A stretch of 47,111 nt of DNA from NCBI RefSeq assembly GCF_001433855.1, contig NZ_AZCP01000007.1, positions 71,121 to 118,231 on the forward strand. Reading direction: 5' to 3'. The notes below the pieces were generated by a model that saw nothing but the letters and a program-made list of their open reading frames with translations, was not told the DNA's origin and did not search any database. The stretch is from Levilactobacillus brevis ATCC 14869 = DSM 20054. GTDB taxonomy: Bacteria; Bacillota; Bacilli; Lactobacillales; Lactobacillaceae. Below, in pieces: positions 33,847 through 44,883 of the stretch. A program made the position numbers and the translations under genes. Each line of letters begins with the position of its first letter. Position 1 is the first letter of the stretch.

Positions 33847-36800
33847 GTGAATTTAGAAGCATTTATGACCCAGACGGCGCAATACGCGACCATCCGTCAA
33901 ACGCTTGGGATTGGTCAGCGTCAATTAGTGACGGGACTTAATGGCTCGGCGGAGACGCTATTTATTGTCAGTCTGCTCCATGAGCAACAGCGATCCCTAG
34001 TTTATGTGACGGATACCCTCTATCACGCTAGCCAGCTCGTCGACGATTTAGCCAATTTGCTAGATGATGACGAGCTCTTTGACTTTCCCGTGGAGGAGTT
34101 ATTGGCGGCTGAGGTAGCGACCAGTTCGCCAGAGTACCGCTCAGCACGAATTGATGCCTTGCGGGCTTTACAGAGTGACCGGCCGGTGGTTGTCGTAACC
34201 TCGTTATCGGGATTACGGCGGTTCTTACCCACACCAGCAAATTTTGCGGCCGCCCGATTTACAGTTAGTGTTGGCGATGAATTTGATTTGGAAGCCCTCC
34301 AGCAAAAGTTGTTTGCGATGGGGTATGCGCATCAGAAATTAGTAGCGGCACCTGGTGATTTCGCTGTCCGGGGGTCCATTATTGATATCTATCCATTAGC
34401 GGCGGACTATCCGGTCCGAATTGACTTTTTCGATACCGAAGTGGATTCATTACGCTACTTTGATCCCGCCACCCAGCGAAGTATTGATAATGTACAAACG
34501 GTCGAGGTTTTACCAGCCACGGACTTTATTTTGACCGCTGATGAACGGGCCACTGGAGCGACGGCACTCCGGACAACCTTACAAGCTCAAACTGCTGACT
34601 TAGCGGCAGAAGATGCGACCACACTGACCAATCAGGTTCAACCATTGATTGATGGGTTGCAGAAGGGCTCAGTTGATCCACAGTTATTAGAATTTGCGGA
34701 CTACTTATTCCCCGAACACCACCAAGTGTTGGATTATTTACCAGATGACGGTGTGGTTTTATTCGGCGACTACGTGCGGCTGCAAGATGCTGAACGACAA
34801 TTATTGGAGGATGAAGCGAACTGGGCGACGGATAAATTAGCCCATCATCAAATCTTTACCCAGCAAACCTTTGGCGGTGAATTGCGGCCAATTGTCCGGG
34901 CCGATAAACATGCCCAGATTATGTTGGCATTGTTCCAAAAGGGCATGGGGAGTTTACGGTTCCAAGCGGTGACCAATATGACGACGCGAGCGATGCAACA
35001 GTTCTTTGGTCAGTTACCAGTGATGAAAACTGAAATTGACCGGTGGCACAAACAACAGCAGACGGTCGTATTATTGGTTCAAGACGAGGAACGGCTTGCT
35101 AAGATTGAACAAACCCTTGATGACTTTGAAATTCAAGCGGTTTTAACCAAATCGGCAAACCTCCAACCAGGACTAACCCAGTTAGTGCCGGAGCGACTGC
35201 AAACTGGATTTGAGTTGCCCGAAGCCTCATTAGTTGTGATTACGGAAGCCGAAATGTTCCAAAAGGTGACCAAAAAACGCCCCCGACGGCAAACGATGGC
35301 CAACGCTGAACGGTTAAAGAGTTATACGGACCTAAAGCCCGGTGACTACGTTGTTCACGTTAACCATGGGATTGGGAAGTTTATTGGGATGCAGACGCTG
35401 ACGGTTGATGGCGTTCATCAGGATTACATGACCATTGATTACCAGGATAACGCGCAACTATTCATTCCCGTTACCCAACTAAATCTCATTCAGAAGTATG
35501 TCTCATCCGAGGATAAAAAGCCCAAGATTAACAAGTTGGGCGGTTCTGAGTGGGCGAAGACCAAGAGTAAAGTGGCCGCTAAGATTGAAGACATTGCTGA
35601 TGAGTTAGTGGACCTGTATGCCAAACGCTCGGCTGAGAAGGGCTACGCGTTCCCAGTGGATGATAGCTTACAACATGACTTTGAAAATGATTTTCCATAC
35701 GCAGAGACGCCTGACCAGTTACGAACGATTGAAGAGGTCAAGCATGATATGGAGAAGCCGCGGCCAATGGATCGCTTGTTGGTTGGGGATGTGGGCTACG
35801 GCAAGACGGAAGTTGCGTTACGGGCAGCATTTAAAGCCGTTGAAGCCGGTAAACAAGTAGCCTTTTTAGTCCCAACAACTATCTTAGCGCAACAACATTA
35901 TGATACGATGGTCAGTCGATTTGAAGGCTATCCAATCAATGTCGAAATGTTTTCCCGTTTCCGAACGACTAAGCAGATTCACCAGGCGATTAATGACTTG
36001 GAAACCGGGCAATTGGACATTGTTGTGGGCACTCACCGGCTCTTATCACAAGATGTTAAATTCAAAAATTTGGGATTGGTGCTGGTTGATGAGGAGCAGC
36101 GGTTCGGTGTTAAACATAAGGAACGGTTGAAGCAACTTAAGGCCAACGTCGATGTGCTGACCTTAACGGCAACGCCGATTCCCCGGACGCTGCACATGTC
36201 AATGCTGGGTGTCCGCGACTTGTCTGTGATTGAGACGCCACCGGCTAACCGGTTCCCGATTCAAACCTACGTGATGGAACAAAATGCGGGAGCGATTCAG
36301 GACGGTATCCGTCGCGAAATGCAGCGTGGCGGTCAAGTCTTTTACTTGCATAACCGCGTGGATGACATCGAAAAGACGGTGGGGCAAATTCAAGCGTTGG
36401 TGCCAGAAGCGCGAGTCGGTTACATTCATGGTAAGATGACGGAAGCGCAATTAGAGGGTGTGTTGTTCGACTTTCTACGGGGGGACTATGATGTCTTGGT
36501 AACCACCACCATCATTGAAACTGGGATCGACATCCCCAATGCCAACACACTCTTTGTTGAAAATGCTGACCGCATGGGCTTGTCGCAGTTATATCAACTG
36601 CGTGGGCGGATCGGTCGAAGTAACCGCGTGGCCTATGCCTACTTTACTTACCAGCCCAATAAGGTGCTGACCGAAGTCAGTGAAAAGCGGCTAGAGGCCA
36701 TTAAAGACTTTACCGAGTTAGGGTCGGGTTTCAAGATTGCGATGCGAGACCTATCCATTCGGGGAGCTGGTAACCTGCTGGGTAAGCAACAGCATGGATT

Positions 36801-37389
36801 TATTAACTCCGTGGGTTATGATTTGTACACGCAGATGCTCAGTGACGCCGTTGCCAAGAAGCGGGGGCAAAAGACACAACCGAAGACGGATACGACCATT
36901 GAGTTGGGGGTTGAAGCCTATCTTCCGAGTGATTACATTGAGGATGAACAACAGAAGATTGAGATGTACAAACGGATTCGTCAATTGGAAGATGACGATG
37001 AGGTGAGCGAGATTCAAGCGGACCTGATTGACCGGTTTGGGGAATACCCACCAGCAGTGGATCAGCTCTTGACAATTGGCCAATTGAAGTTAGCCGCGGA
37101 TTTGGCTTTAGTCGATAAAATTCGGCGGGTCAATGGCGATGTATTCGTGACAGTGTCGAAACAAGGAACGGAAATCTTAGGCGGTGAAGACGTCTTTAAG
37201 GCTTTGGCGGTTACGCAACTGAAAGCTACTGTTGGCATTAATGATGATCGATTGCACATTAAGTTGGTCTTACAGCCCAATATGACGACAACTGATTGGT
37301 TACCGCAAGTGCAAGCCTTCATGGTTACGTTACGTGAGATTGTGGAGCAAACGACTAAACCTAAGGCTGCTAAGGCAACCGATAAGTAA
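33847..37389 (+). CDS. mfd: Transcription-repair coupling factor Mfd
   Basis: A 1180-residue SF2 translocase that displaces RNA polymerase stalled at lesions and recruits UvrA. The N-terminal UvrB-like region has DFPVEELLAAEVATSSPEYR and AVRGSIIDIYP. A CarD-like RNAP-interaction domain is at about 490-560 (LKPGDYVVHVNHGIGKFIGMQ). The helicase core has GDVGYGKTE (about 647), DEEQRFG, TATPIPRT and TTIIETGIDIPNAN, then a TRCF C-terminal domain. GTG start at 33847 with AGGAAG 7 bp upstream. Full length, no frameshift seen. Confidence 0.97.
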   Translation: MNLEAFMTQTAQYATIRQTLGIGQRQLVTGLNGSAETLFIVSLLHEQQRSLVYVTDTLYHASQLVDDLANLLDDDELFDFPVEELLAAEVATSSPEYRSARIDALRALQSDRPVVVVTSLSGLRRFLPTPANFAAARFTVSVGDEFDLEALQQKLFAMGYAHQKLVAAPGDFAVRGSIIDIYPLAADYPVRIDFFDTEVDSLRYFDPATQRSIDNVQTVEVLPATDFILTADERATGATALRTTLQAQTADLAAEDATTLTNQVQPLIDGLQKGSVDPQLLEFADYLFPEHHQVLDYLPDDGVVLFGDYVRLQDAERQLLEDEANWATDKLAHHQIFTQQTFGGELRPIVRADKHAQIMLALFQKGMGSLRFQAVTNMTTRAMQQFFGQLPVMKTEIDRWHKQQQTVVLLVQDEERLAKIEQTLDDFEIQAVLTKSANLQPGLTQLVPERLQTGFELPEASLVVITEAEMFQKVTKKRPRRQTMANAERLKSYTDLKPGDYVVHVNHGIGKFIGMQTLTVDGVHQDYMTIDYQDNAQLFIPVTQLNLIQKYVSSEDKKPKINKLGGSEWAKTKSKVAAKIEDIADELVDLYAKRSAEKGYAFPVDDSLQHDFENDFPYAETPDQLRTIEEVKHDMEKPRPMDRLLVGDVGYGKTEVALRAAFKAVEAGKQVAFLVPTTILAQQHYDTMVSRFEGYPINVEMFSRFRTTKQIHQAINDLETGQLDIVVGTHRLLSQDVKFKNLGLVLVDEEQRFGVKHKERLKQLKANVDVLTLTATPIPRTLHMSMLGVRDLSVIETPPANRFPIQTYVMEQNAGAIQDGIRREMQRGGQVFYLHNRVDDIEKTVGQIQALVPEARVGYIHGKMTEAQLEGVLFDFLRGDYDVLVTTTIIETGIDIPNANTLFVENADRMGLSQLYQLRGRIGRSNRVAYAYFTYQPNKVLTEVSEKRLEAIKDFTELGSGFKIAMRDLSIRGAGNLLGKQQHGFINSVGYDLYTQMLSDAVAKKRGQKTQPKTDTTIELGVEAYLPSDYIEDEQQKIEMYKRIRQLEDDDEVSEIQADLIDRFGEYPPAVDQLLTIGQLKLAADLALVDKIRRVNGDVFVTVSKQGTEILGGEDVFKALAVTQLKATVGINDDRLHIKLVLQPNMTTTDWLPQVQAFMVTLREIVEQTTKPKAAKATDK

Positions 37390-37400
37390 GGAGGCCGCTG

Positions 37401-38981
37401 ATGGGCAACCGCAATGTTAATACCACCTTACAGGGGGCCCTGATTCTCTCAGTTGCGGCATTTGTTGCCAAATTACTGAGCGCTGTTTATCGGGTACCCT
37501 TTCAGAATATGGTGGGGAATACTGGATTTTATGTGTATCAGCAAGTGTATCCACTCTATGGCATTGGCATGACGTTTGCATTGAGTGGCCTACCCGTCTT
37601 TATTTCTAAGTTGATTGCGGAAGCCCCCGATTTAGCAACCCAACAGACCGTTGCTCGGCAAGTTTACCGGTGGACTGGGGGATTAGCCGTGGTGATTTTT
37701 GGCGGGTTGATGGTGGGCGCCCCTTGGTTAGCACGAGGAATGGGCGATCACCAGCTGACGCCCTTGATTCAAATGGTGGCGTGGATGTTCTTATTTATGC
37801 CAGCACTTTCCGTTGGACGGGGCTATCATCAGGGCCGATTTGATATGTTACCAACTGCCCGCTCCCAAGTCGTCGAGCAATTAGTCCGGGTGATCGTTAT
37901 TCTCGCAGCGGCTGGCTGGGCGACGCATCATGGGTGGTCAGTGTATCGAATGGGTACGTGGGCACTCAGCGGTGGTACCATCGCGGCTGTAGCCGCATTA
38001 TTGACGCTACCGCGGTGGCGCACTGCACAGTCATCAGCAGGTCGTCGCTTGCCCCATTTAGGCCGGCGATTGCTGATCGAGGGTGGCACACTCTGCTTGC
38101 TAACAGCGATGATGGTGTTATTACAGCTGGTCGATTCGTTTACGGTTAAGAATGGACTGGTTGCGGGCGGCATGAGTGATCTAGCCGCCAAGAGTCTGAA
38201 AGGGGTTTATGATCGGGCTCAGCCACTAGTCCAATTAGGATTGGTGGTTGCGGTGGCCTTTGCCACCTCACTACTCCCTGCTTTGACCGAAGCCCAGCGA
38301 CAGCGTCATCCTCAAGCGTTTAAACGCTTGACGACAACAATGATGCGGATTGCTTTGGTTATAGCGGCAGCAGCAACTGCGGGTCTAATCAGTCTGATGC
38401 CATGGATTGATCGATTGCTATTTGGCAATACGCAAGGAGTGGGCATGTTAGCCATCTACATGCTTAGTATCATCTTAGCGACGTTGATTCAGACTTATAA
38501 TAGTGTCTTACAAAGTCAGGATACCTATCGGTTAACGGTGGTGGCTTTAATGACGGGCTTTATTGTTAAATGTCTCTTCAATCGGTGGTCAGTCATACAT
38601 TTCGGCGGAGTCGGAGCGAGTTGGCTAACGGTTATGAGCTTAGGAGTCACGTTTGCCATCATTTGGTATGGCTCAGCGCGTGACTTACGGACAGGCATCT
38701 GGCAGCGGTCATTCATTCGAAAACTGCTAGGATGTACCATCCTCATGGTGGCTGGTGTTCAATTAACTGGCGACTTACTAGAACACTGGTGGCCCACTTT
38801 AGCAACTGGACGACTCGCTGCTGGTGGTGCGCTGTTGATTACGATTCCGGTGGGTGTGATCATCTTCTTTAGTTTGGCACTTAGCTGGCAGTTACTCACC
38901 GTGCGGGAATGGTTGGCGATTCCCCACGCGAGAACATTATTAAAATTGTGGCAAAAATTGCGTCATTTTGGAGGAAAATAA
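37401..38981 (+). CDS. MATE/MurJ-like polysaccharide flippase (SpoVB family)
   Basis: A 526-residue integral membrane protein with about 14 hydrophobic segments. The N-terminus [36 protein letters not shown] and the following [32 protein letters not shown] blocks are characteristic of the SpoVB/YtgP (MurJ-type) polysaccharide transporter family. These proteins flip lipid-linked wall precursors such as lipid II. It lies 11 bp after mfd and 1 bp before rqcP. The substrate is inferred from family; another wall polysaccharide is possible. Confidence 0.9.
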   Translation: MGNRNVNTTLQGALILSVAAFVAKLLSAVYRVPFQNMVGNTGFYVYQQVYPLYGIGMTFALSGLPVFISKLIAEAPDLATQQTVARQVYRWTGGLAVVIFGGLMVGAPWLARGMGDHQLTPLIQMVAWMFLFMPALSVGRGYHQGRFDMLPTARSQVVEQLVRVIVILAAAGWATHHGWSVYRMGTWALSGGTIAAVAALLTLPRWRTAQSSAGRRLPHLGRRLLIEGGTLCLLTAMMVLLQLVDSFTVKNGLVAGGMSDLAAKSLKGVYDRAQPLVQLGLVVAVAFATSLLPALTEAQRQRHPQAFKRLTTTMMRIALVIAAAATAGLISLMPWIDRLLFGNTQGVGMLAIYMLSIILATLIQTYNSVLQSQDTYRLTVVALMTGFIVKCLFNRWSVIHFGGVGASWLTVMSLGVTFAIIWYGSARDLRTGIWQRSFIRKLLGCTILMVAGVQLTGDLLEHWWPTLATGRLAAGGALLITIPVGVIIFFSLALSWQLLTVREWLAIPHARTLLKLWQKLRHFGGK

Positions 38982-38982
38982 T

Positions 38983-39255
38983 ATGCGATTAGATAAATAT
39001 TTGAAAGTATCTCGGATTATCAAGCGGCGTTCAGTTGCCAAGGAAATTGCGGACAAGGGCCGAATTGAGATTAACGGTAAGGTAGCCAAGTCTTCAACGG
39101 AAGTGGCACCACGAGATGAACTGGTGATCAAGTTTGGTAATAAAACGTTAACCATTACTGTGGATGAATTATTGGAGACGACTAAGAAAGACGATGCTGA
39201 ACGGATGTACACCATCGTCAAGGAAGAATACGCCCAAGATTTCCGCCAAGAATAA
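38983..39255 (+). CDS. rqcP: S4-domain ribosome quality-control protein RqcP (YabO/Hsp15 family)
   Basis: A 90-residue RNA-binding protein with an N-terminal S4 domain ([36 protein letters not shown] in two blocks). RqcP works with RqcH on dissociated 50S subunits to add alanine tails to stalled nascent chains. Start 38983 follows GGAGG and lies 1 bp after the flippase stop; the frame extended to 38968 would overlap the upstream gene. Its position before divIC matches the yabO-divIC order of bacilli. Confidence 0.95.
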   Translation: MRLDKYLKVSRIIKRRSVAKEIADKGRIEINGKVAKSSTEVAPRDELVIKFGNKTLTITVDELLETTKKDDAERMYTIVKEEYAQDFRQE

Positions 39256-39296
39256 CCGCATAATGTGACGAGTATTTTACAATCTGCTTAACTAGC

Positions 39297-39325
39297 TAGA
39301 CGGGGAAATTGAAACTTGCTATACT
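39297..39325 (+). promoter_or_regulatory. divIC promoter
   Basis: TAGACG (39297-39302), 17-bp spacer, TATACT (39320-39325), with extended TGC. Confidence 0.65.
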
Positions 39326-39364
39326 CAAGTTAAACTATCTGGTTAAATTTGAGGAGTGAGTGGG

Positions 39365-39775
39365 ATGGCTGATGAAAAAGTACAAACGGCTAAAGTAAAA
39401 CGGCTTGAAAATGACTATACCCGACAACTGGATCATCAGCAGGCAGTCCAGCACCACACGCGATGGTTGGGTCGTCGACGGATGCGTCGGGCTTTGCGTA
39501 TCGGGTTGGTATTTGCTGTGTTTGCTTTAATCCTAGGCATCCAACTCATTCGGACCAATGCCAGCTTGCACAAGGTCAATCAGCAAGTGGCCACGAGTGA
39601 ACGTCAATTGACGAAGACCAAGGCAGAAAATACCCAGCTGGATCTTAAAGTTAAACAATTGAATAATCAGGATTACGTCGCTCAGCTAATCCGCTCGAAG
39701 TATTATTACTCGAAGTCGGGGGAGACTATCTATAGTCTACCTGGGGACCATGCGAGTGATGTCACCGCAAAATAG
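39365..39775 (+). CDS. divIC: Septum formation initiator DivIC/FtsB family
   Basis: A 136-residue bitopic division protein: a basic cytoplasmic N-terminus (HTRWLGRRRMRRALR), one membrane helix (IGLVFAVFALILGIQLI), then an extracellular coiled coil (LHKVNQQVATSERQLTKTKAENTQLDLKVKQLN split blocks) and the DYVAQLIRSKYYYSKSGETIYSLP motif. DivIC forms a complex with FtsL and DivIB that activates septal peptidoglycan synthesis. Start 39365 has GAGGAG 8 bp upstream; a GTG at 39356 would overlap that RBS. Confidence 0.94.
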   Translation: MADEKVQTAKVKRLENDYTRQLDHQQAVQHHTRWLGRRRMRRALRIGLVFAVFALILGIQLIRTNASLHKVNQQVATSERQLTKTKAENTQLDLKVKQLNNQDYVAQLIRSKYYYSKSGETIYSLPGDHASDVTAK

Positions 39776-39783
39776 TGATTGGA

Positions 39784-39812
39784 AAATCGAAACGTTAGGT
39801 TTCGATTTTTTT
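39784..39812 (+). terminator. Terminator of divIC
   Basis: Perfect 10-bp stem AAATCGAAAC / GTTTCGATTT, loop GTTAG, then further Ts. Confidence 0.88.
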
Positions 39813-39992
39813 ATTTGTCTAAATAGGCGAGACTTTTCTGAAAGCGCTGTGGATTCTTAATAGACTTAATGAAAAGCCGTAACATTAGGGGAGTTGGCTA
39901 GAAAGTTAATTTAACGGGCTTTACTAGGGGTGTGAAAACCAGAATTTATGAGAGGCTTTTTGTGTTTTGGCGTTTGGGATTGGTTAAAATTG

Positions 39993-40001
39993 TGTTATAC
40001 T
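39993..40001 (+). promoter_or_regulatory. Promoter of S1-domain gene
   Basis: Extended -10 TGTTATACT (TATACT at 39996-40001), with a TTGGGA-like -35 at 39974-39979. Confidence 0.55.
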
Positions 40002-40035
40002 AAAACCACTTATTTTAAGGAGGAACTTCTTGTTT

Positions 40036-40581
40036 ATGGCAATTGAGGTTGGAGCTAAAGTTACCGGAAAGGTCTCCGGAATTACGAACTTTGGTGCATT
40101 TGTTGATTTAGGTGACCACAAGACCGGGCTGGTGCACATTAGTGAAATTTCTGACGGGTATGTAAAGGATATTCATGACGTCTTATCTGTTGGTGATGAG
40201 GTGACAGTCAAAGTCTTGACTGTTGGCGACGATGGTAAGATTGGGTTATCGATTCGTAAAGCTACGGATCATCCGGCATCAGAACGGCCGCACCATGCGC
40301 ATAATGATCATCATGAGGGCGCCCGCGGTGGCGATCATGACCATCATAGCAATGGGGGAAATCGCGGCGGTGACCATGGCGGTCGGCGTTTCGAGAATAA
40401 TGGACCGCGGCCACATCATAGCTCAGCCAATGGTCGGTTTTCCGGTCATCATGCGGTTAAACATGAAGAAAATTTTGACGATATGATGTCAGGGTTCTTG
40501 AAACAAAGTGAGGATCGACTGGCAACAATTAAACGTAACACTGAGGGCAAACGTGGCGGCCGTGGCGGTCGGCGTAGCTAA
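40036..40581 (+). CDS. S1 RNA-binding domain protein with His/Gly-rich tail (YabR/GSP13-like)
   Basis: A 181-residue protein with one S1 domain (residues 1-73: VGAKVTGKVSGITNFGAFVDLG...GLVHISEISDGYVKDIHDVL...IGLSIRK), then a low-complexity tail (about 75-150) very rich in His, Gly, Asn, Asp and Arg, then an amphipathic end (FDDMMSGFLKQSEDRLATIKRNT) and RGGRGGRRS. S1 proteins of this type associate with ribosomes and RNA in Firmicutes. ATG 40036 is 12 bp from AAGGAGG and an in-frame TTG at 40030 is 6 bp away, so the start is uncertain by two codons. It lies in the conserved divIC-S1-tilS order. Confidence 0.92.
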   Translation: MAIEVGAKVTGKVSGITNFGAFVDLGDHKTGLVHISEISDGYVKDIHDVLSVGDEVTVKVLTVGDDGKIGLSIRKATDHPASERPHHAHNDHHEGARGGDHDHHSNGGNRGGDHGGRRFENNGPRPHHSSANGRFSGHHAVKHEENFDDMMSGFLKQSEDRLATIKRNTEGKRGGRGGRRS

Positions 40582-40592
40582 TTGTCTTTGAT

Positions 40593-40619
40593 AGGGACCG
40601 CATTCGTGCGGCCCTTTTT
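40593..40619 (+). terminator. Terminator of S1-domain gene
   Basis: AGGGACCGCA / TGCGGCCCT (one A/C mismatch) with a stabilising TTCG loop, then a five-T run. Confidence 0.85.
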
Positions 40620-40651
40620 CTTAATGGTTGAATTGTTGGGGGCAGGAACAA

Positions 40652-42004
40652 GTGACGCTAAAAAGTGATTTTCAACGAAATTGGCAGGCACAGGGATGGG
40701 CCGATTCACAACAACACGGGCTAGTGGCGGTGTCTACTGGGGTTGATTCGATGGTGCTGCTACAGTTGCTCATGACATTACCGGTGACCATGCGGCCGAA
40801 GCTGACAGTCGTGCATGTGAATCATCAATTGCGACAGCAGAGTCAAACGGAAGCCGCCTTTTTAAAAAAATGGTGTGCCGCCCATCAGATACCGCTGGTG
40901 ACAACCAAATGGCCGATTGACCAACATCCAAGCCATGGTGTGGAAGCTGCTGCGCGGGCATTTCGCTATGACTTTTTTGCCCAGCAATTGCACCAACAAA
41001 AGGCGGATTGGGTGGCAACGGCTCATCAGGCCGACGAGCAGGTTGAAACAATCCTATTAAAGCTCATTCGGGGTGGTCAGCTGGCACAATTAACCGGTAT
41101 GGCGGCCAGCCGGCCTTTAGCTGGTGGCCGAGTTATTCGGCCCTTGCTTCCCTTCACTAAAGAACGACTCAAAGCCTACGCTCGTGAGCAACAAGTGCCG
41201 TGGTACGAGGATGCCACTAATCAAGAGTTGATAGCGAGTCGTAATCGAGTTCGGCATCAGCTCATTCCGTTGTTGAAACAAGAGAATCCTCAGGTGGTTG
41301 AACATGTGATGACGTATGCCCAGCAACTGCAAGAAACGTTAATGATCAGTGATCAAGCTTTAGATCAACAGTTACAAACAATCATGACAAGGTCTGATAA
41401 TGTGGCGGGATTGTTACGTCATTCGATTGCTGAACAACGGTTACTGCTAACCCGATTGATCAAACAGCAGGCGCCAACTATTTCGGCGGGATATCCGCAG
41501 ATTGATCAGTGTTTGCAATTGCTGGCAAACGGGCAACATCCCACCGGTAGCGTCGTTTTTAGTGAAGGGTGGCAACTGACCAAAAGCTATACGCATTTTC
41601 GCTTCTGGCAACCGAAAAAAAACGATGAAAAATCCGTGGAACATTTTAGATTTATGGTAGACTTAGACCAATGGCAATCAATTGGACACGGTCGCCAACT
41701 TGGCTGCTTTACAACAGATACAGCGAAAATGATAACGCATGAAACAATTGCTTTGACGACAGCGGACTTTCCGTTAATGGTTCGCGAGTGGCAGGCGGGT
41801 GATCGCTTGCGGCTGCGAACTGGCCACCACCAACCAGTTCGTCGGGCACTAATTAATGCGAAGATTCCGCGTGAACAGCGGGCCCAACAACAAGTGTTGG
41901 TAACGGCCCAGGGAACTGTTTTGGCTGTATTGGGTGTAAAGTGGGCGGTACGGCCACCGCGCTCACATACCAAAAACTATCATATTGGGTTGAAAGCTGA
42001 ATAG
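40652..42004 (+). CDS. tilS: tRNA(Ile)-lysidine synthase
   Basis: A 450-residue PP-loop ATPase that converts C34 of tRNA-Ile(CAU) to lysidine, changing its codon specificity from AUG to AUA. The PP-loop reads [13 protein letters not shown] (SGGxDS type, with Thr for the first Gly). Conserved blocks are [41 protein letters not shown] and [15 protein letters not shown]...EDATN...[11 protein letters not shown]-terminal TilS domain with [12 protein letters not shown] 40652 is chosen (GGGGG 9 bp upstream); a TTG at 40628 is the alternative. It is followed 16 bp later by hpt. Confidence 0.94.
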   Translation: MTLKSDFQRNWQAQGWADSQQHGLVAVSTGVDSMVLLQLLMTLPVTMRPKLTVVHVNHQLRQQSQTEAAFLKKWCAAHQIPLVTTKWPIDQHPSHGVEAAARAFRYDFFAQQLHQQKADWVATAHQADEQVETILLKLIRGGQLAQLTGMAASRPLAGGRVIRPLLPFTKERLKAYAREQQVPWYEDATNQELIASRNRVRHQLIPLLKQENPQVVEHVMTYAQQLQETLMISDQALDQQLQTIMTRSDNVAGLLRHSIAEQRLLLTRLIKQQAPTISAGYPQIDQCLQLLANGQHPTGSVVFSEGWQLTKSYTHFRFWQPKKNDEKSVEHFRFMVDLDQWQSIGHGRQLGCFTTDTAKMITHETIALTTADFPLMVREWQAGDRLRLRTGHHQPVRRALINAKIPREQRAQQQVLVTAQGTVLAVLGVKWAVRPPRSHTKNYHIGLKAE

Positions 42005-42020
42005 ACGAAAGGGGAACAGT

Positions 42021-42563
42021 ATGAATAACGATATTGAAAAGGTCCTATATAGTGAAGAAGATATTGCTGCCGCGTGCAAACGGTTAGGTCAACAATTGGC
42101 CGAGGATTACCGGGATAAGACCCCACTGATGGTTTGTGTTTTAAAGGGGGCTATCCTATTCATGACCGATGTGATTCGTGACATGGATATCTACGCCACC
42201 ATCGATTTTATTGATGTATCTAGTTATAATGGTGGGACCGAATCATCTGGGACGATTCGTCTACTGAAGGATTTGGATACAGATGTTGCTGGCCGCGACG
42301 TTGTCTTGGTGGAAGATATCATCGATACTGGTCGGACACTGAAATACTTGGAAGACTTGTTGAAGGATCGTCAAGCGAAGTCGATTAAGGTCTGCACGTT
42401 AATGGACAAGCCAAGTGGTCGGGTCGTGGAAGCCAAAGCGGATTACGTTGGGTTTAATGTTCCTAGCGAATTTGTGGTTGGTTATGGTTTGGACTACGAG
42501 GAAAAGTATCGAAATCTTCCTTACGTCGGTGTCTTGAAGCCGTCAGTTTATTCAGATAAATAA
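42021..42563 (+). CDS. hpt: Hypoxanthine phosphoribosyltransferase
   Basis: A 180-residue purine salvage enzyme that makes IMP/GMP from hypoxanthine/guanine and PRPP. The PRPP loop is [14 protein letters not shown]. Further signatures are [35 protein letters not shown] and [19 protein letters not shown]. The RBS (AAAGGGGA) is well placed. tilS-hpt-ftsH is the standard Firmicutes order; in B. subtilis TilS and HprT have been reported to interact and control ftsH. No terminator separates hpt from ftsH. Confidence 0.96.
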   Translation: MNNDIEKVLYSEEDIAAACKRLGQQLAEDYRDKTPLMVCVLKGAILFMTDVIRDMDIYATIDFIDVSSYNGGTESSGTIRLLKDLDTDVAGRDVVLVEDIIDTGRTLKYLEDLLKDRQAKSIKVCTLMDKPSGRVVEAKADYVGFNVPSEFVVGYGLDYEEKYRNLPYVGVLKPSVYSDK

Positions 42564-42565
42564 TT

Positions 42566-42593
42566 AGTCAATGATAGTCAATTGTGATAACAT
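42566..42593 (+). promoter_or_regulatory. ftsH promoter with likely CtsR box
   Basis: A direct heptad repeat AGTCAAT-GAT-AGTCAAT (42566-42582) fits the CtsR operator pattern (RGTCAAA-NAN-RGTCAAA) with one change per heptad. It runs into an extended -10 TGATAACAT (42585-42593), so CtsR binding would block polymerase. ftsH is known to belong to the CtsR regulon in L. plantarum. Confidence 0.7.
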
Positions 42594-42671
42594 CTTATTT
42601 AGTAAAAGAGCACAAGCTCTTAATTTCGTTCCTAGACTTAAGGCTGGGAACTGTGGGTAAGGAGGCACGAC

Positions 42672-44771
42672 ATGAATAATCGACGAAACGGTCTGTTTCG
42701 TAACAGCCTGTTTTATATTGTGATCTTCTTATTGGTCATTGGTGTGGTATACCTATTCAATGGTAATAACACAAGCTCACAATCCCAAGAAATCCAATCG
42801 AGTCAGTTCGTGAAAGACTTGAATGCGAATAAGATCAAGAACTTCTCCATTCAACCATCCGGAGGCGTTTACAAGATTACTGGTGAGTACCGCAATGCAC
42901 AAAAGCGGGCAACCAATACCGGTTTTAGTCTTGGCGGTTCGCAAAGTACGGCGGTAACAAGCTTTAGTACGCAAGTCTTGACGAATAACTCGACGGTTTC
43001 AGCGATTGATAAGGCCGCTAAGAATCACAATGTAAAGGTCAATACCAAGGCGGAAGAATCTAGTGGCTTCTGGATTAATCTGTTAGTCTATGTAGCACCA
43101 CTACTCATCTTTTTCTTCTTCTTCTACATGATGATGGGCCAAGCCGGCCAAGGTGGCGGCAATGGGCGCGTTATGAACTTTGGGAAGAGCAAAGCTAAGC
43201 CAGCTGATAGTAAGGAGAATAAGGTTCGCTTCTCTGATGTTGCTGGTGAGGAAGAGGAAAAACAAGAACTGGTCGAAGTGGTCGAGTTCTTGAAGAATCC
43301 ACGTAAGTTTGTCTCTTTGGGTGCCCGGATTCCATCTGGGGTGCTTCTGGAGGGCCCGCCAGGAACTGGTAAAACATTACTGGCTAAGGCCGTTGCTGGT
43401 GAAGCAGCTGTGCCATTCTTCTCAATTTCTGGTTCAGACTTCGTAGAAATGTTTGTCGGTGTCGGGGCTAGCCGTGTACGGGATCTCTTTGAACAGGCCA
43501 AAAAAGCTGCACCATCAATCATCTTTATTGATGAAATTGATGCAGTTGGTCGTCAACGGGGCGCCGGCATGGGCGGTGGCCACGATGAACGTGAACAGAC
43601 TTTGAACCAGTTATTGGTTGAAATGGATGGTTTCACTGGTAGTGAAGGTGTCATCGTAATGGCGGCAACTAACCGTTCAGATGTTTTGGACCCAGCTTTG
43701 TTGCGGCCAGGTCGGTTTGACCGGAAGATTCTGGTTGGCCGTCCGGACGTTAAGGGTCGTGAAGCGATTTTGAAGGTCCACGCTAAGAATAAGCCATTAG
43801 CTAATGATGTTGACTTAAAAGAAATTTCTAAGCAAACGCCTGGTTTTGTTGGGGCTGACTTGGAAAACTTATTGAACGAAGCAGCTCTATTGGCGGCTCG
43901 CCGGAACAAGACCCAAATTGATGCTTCTGATTTAGATGAAGCAGAAGATCGGGTGATTGCCGGACCAGCCAAAAAGGATCGGGTAGTCAGTCCGCAAGAA
44001 CGCAAGACGGTGGCTTACCACGAAGCCGGGCATACAATTGTCGGCTTAGTCTTGAACGACGCCCGGGTTGTCCACAAGGTAACCATTGTTCCACGGGGCC
44101 GCGCTGGCGGCTACGCGATCATGTTGCCGCGTGAAGACCAAATGCTGATGTCCAAGAAGGATGCTATGGAACAAATTGCTGGGTTAATGGGTGGACGAAC
44201 GGCTGAAGAGTTGATCTTCAATTCGGAATCGTCTGGTGCCTCAAATGACTTTGAGCAAGCAACGCAAATTGCACGTTCCATGGTTACGCAGTATGGGATG
44301 AGTAAAGCAGTGGGAACGGTGGCACTGGAAAGTGGCAGCGGTCAACCATTTGTTGGTGCGGGCTATACCAACCAACCAGCCTACTCGGAACAAACAGCTA
44401 ACTTAATTGATAGCGAAGTTCGCCGAATCATCGAGGAAGCCCATGCGACTGCTCGGAAGATTTTGGAAGAACACAAGGAAGAACACAAGATTATTGCAGA
44501 AGCCTTGCTGAAATACGAAACGTTGGATGAAAAGCAAATTCTCAGCTTGTTTAATACTGGGAAGATGCCTGAAAAGTCTGGCGACAGCGAATTTCCAAGT
44601 GAAAAGGCAGCAACTTTTGAAGAATCCAAGCGTGAATTAGAACGTCGGGAAGCAGAACGTCAGGCGTCTACGGAAGCTAAATTAGCTTCTTCTGCGGCCA
44701 ATGAATCCAGCTCAGCTGATTCAGCCGTTAGTTCAGCAGCGGATGATCATGAGTCTGACCATTCTGAATAG
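42672..44771 (+). CDS. ftsH: ATP-dependent zinc metalloprotease FtsH
   Basis: A 699-residue membrane AAA+ protease: two membrane helices (about 11-28 and 136-157) flanking an extracytoplasmic domain, then an AAA module with Walker A G228-PPGTGKT, Walker B IIFIDEID, second region of homology ([20 protein letters not shown]) and the protease domain with H450-E-A-G-H454. An acidic Ser/Ala-rich tail follows ([20 protein letters not shown]). It degrades misfolded or regulatory membrane proteins and heat-shock substrates. The leader (42594-42671) contains two hairpins, near 42607-42621 and 42629-42652. Regulation is probably by CtsR (see the box at 42566-42582). Confidence 0.97.
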   Translation: MNNRRNGLFRNSLFYIVIFLLVIGVVYLFNGNNTSSQSQEIQSSQFVKDLNANKIKNFSIQPSGGVYKITGEYRNAQKRATNTGFSLGGSQSTAVTSFSTQVLTNNSTVSAIDKAAKNHNVKVNTKAEESSGFWINLLVYVAPLLIFFFFFYMMMGQAGQGGGNGRVMNFGKSKAKPADSKENKVRFSDVAGEEEEKQELVEVVEFLKNPRKFVSLGARIPSGVLLEGPPGTGKTLLAKAVAGEAAVPFFSISGSDFVEMFVGVGASRVRDLFEQAKKAAPSIIFIDEIDAVGRQRGAGMGGGHDEREQTLNQLLVEMDGFTGSEGVIVMAATNRSDVLDPALLRPGRFDRKILVGRPDVKGREAILKVHAKNKPLANDVDLKEISKQTPGFVGADLENLLNEAALLAARRNKTQIDASDLDEAEDRVIAGPAKKDRVVSPQERKTVAYHEAGHTIVGLVLNDARVVHKVTIVPRGRAGGYAIMLPREDQMLMSKKDAMEQIAGLMGGRTAEELIFNSESSGASNDFEQATQIARSMVTQYGMSKAVGTVALESGSGQPFVGAGYTNQPAYSEQTANLIDSEVRRIIEEAHATARKILEEHKEEHKIIAEALLKYETLDEKQILSLFNTGKMPEKSGDSEFPSEKAATFEESKRELERREAERQASTEAKLASSAANESSSADSAVSSAADDHESDHSE

Positions 44772-44784
44772 TTGATTGCGTTGA

Positions 44785-44813
44785 AGGGGACCGGAATATT
44801 TCCGGTCCCTTTT
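44785..44813 (+). terminator. Terminator of ftsH
   Basis: 10-bp perfect stem GGGACCGGAA / TTCCGGTCCC, loop TAT, then TTTT. Confidence 0.88.
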
Positions 44814-44883
44814 GTGTTTGCAAATGGTGTGGATTCTGGTAAGGTAAGGCATGATGAAAAGAAACGAAAGGACGTTTACAGGA

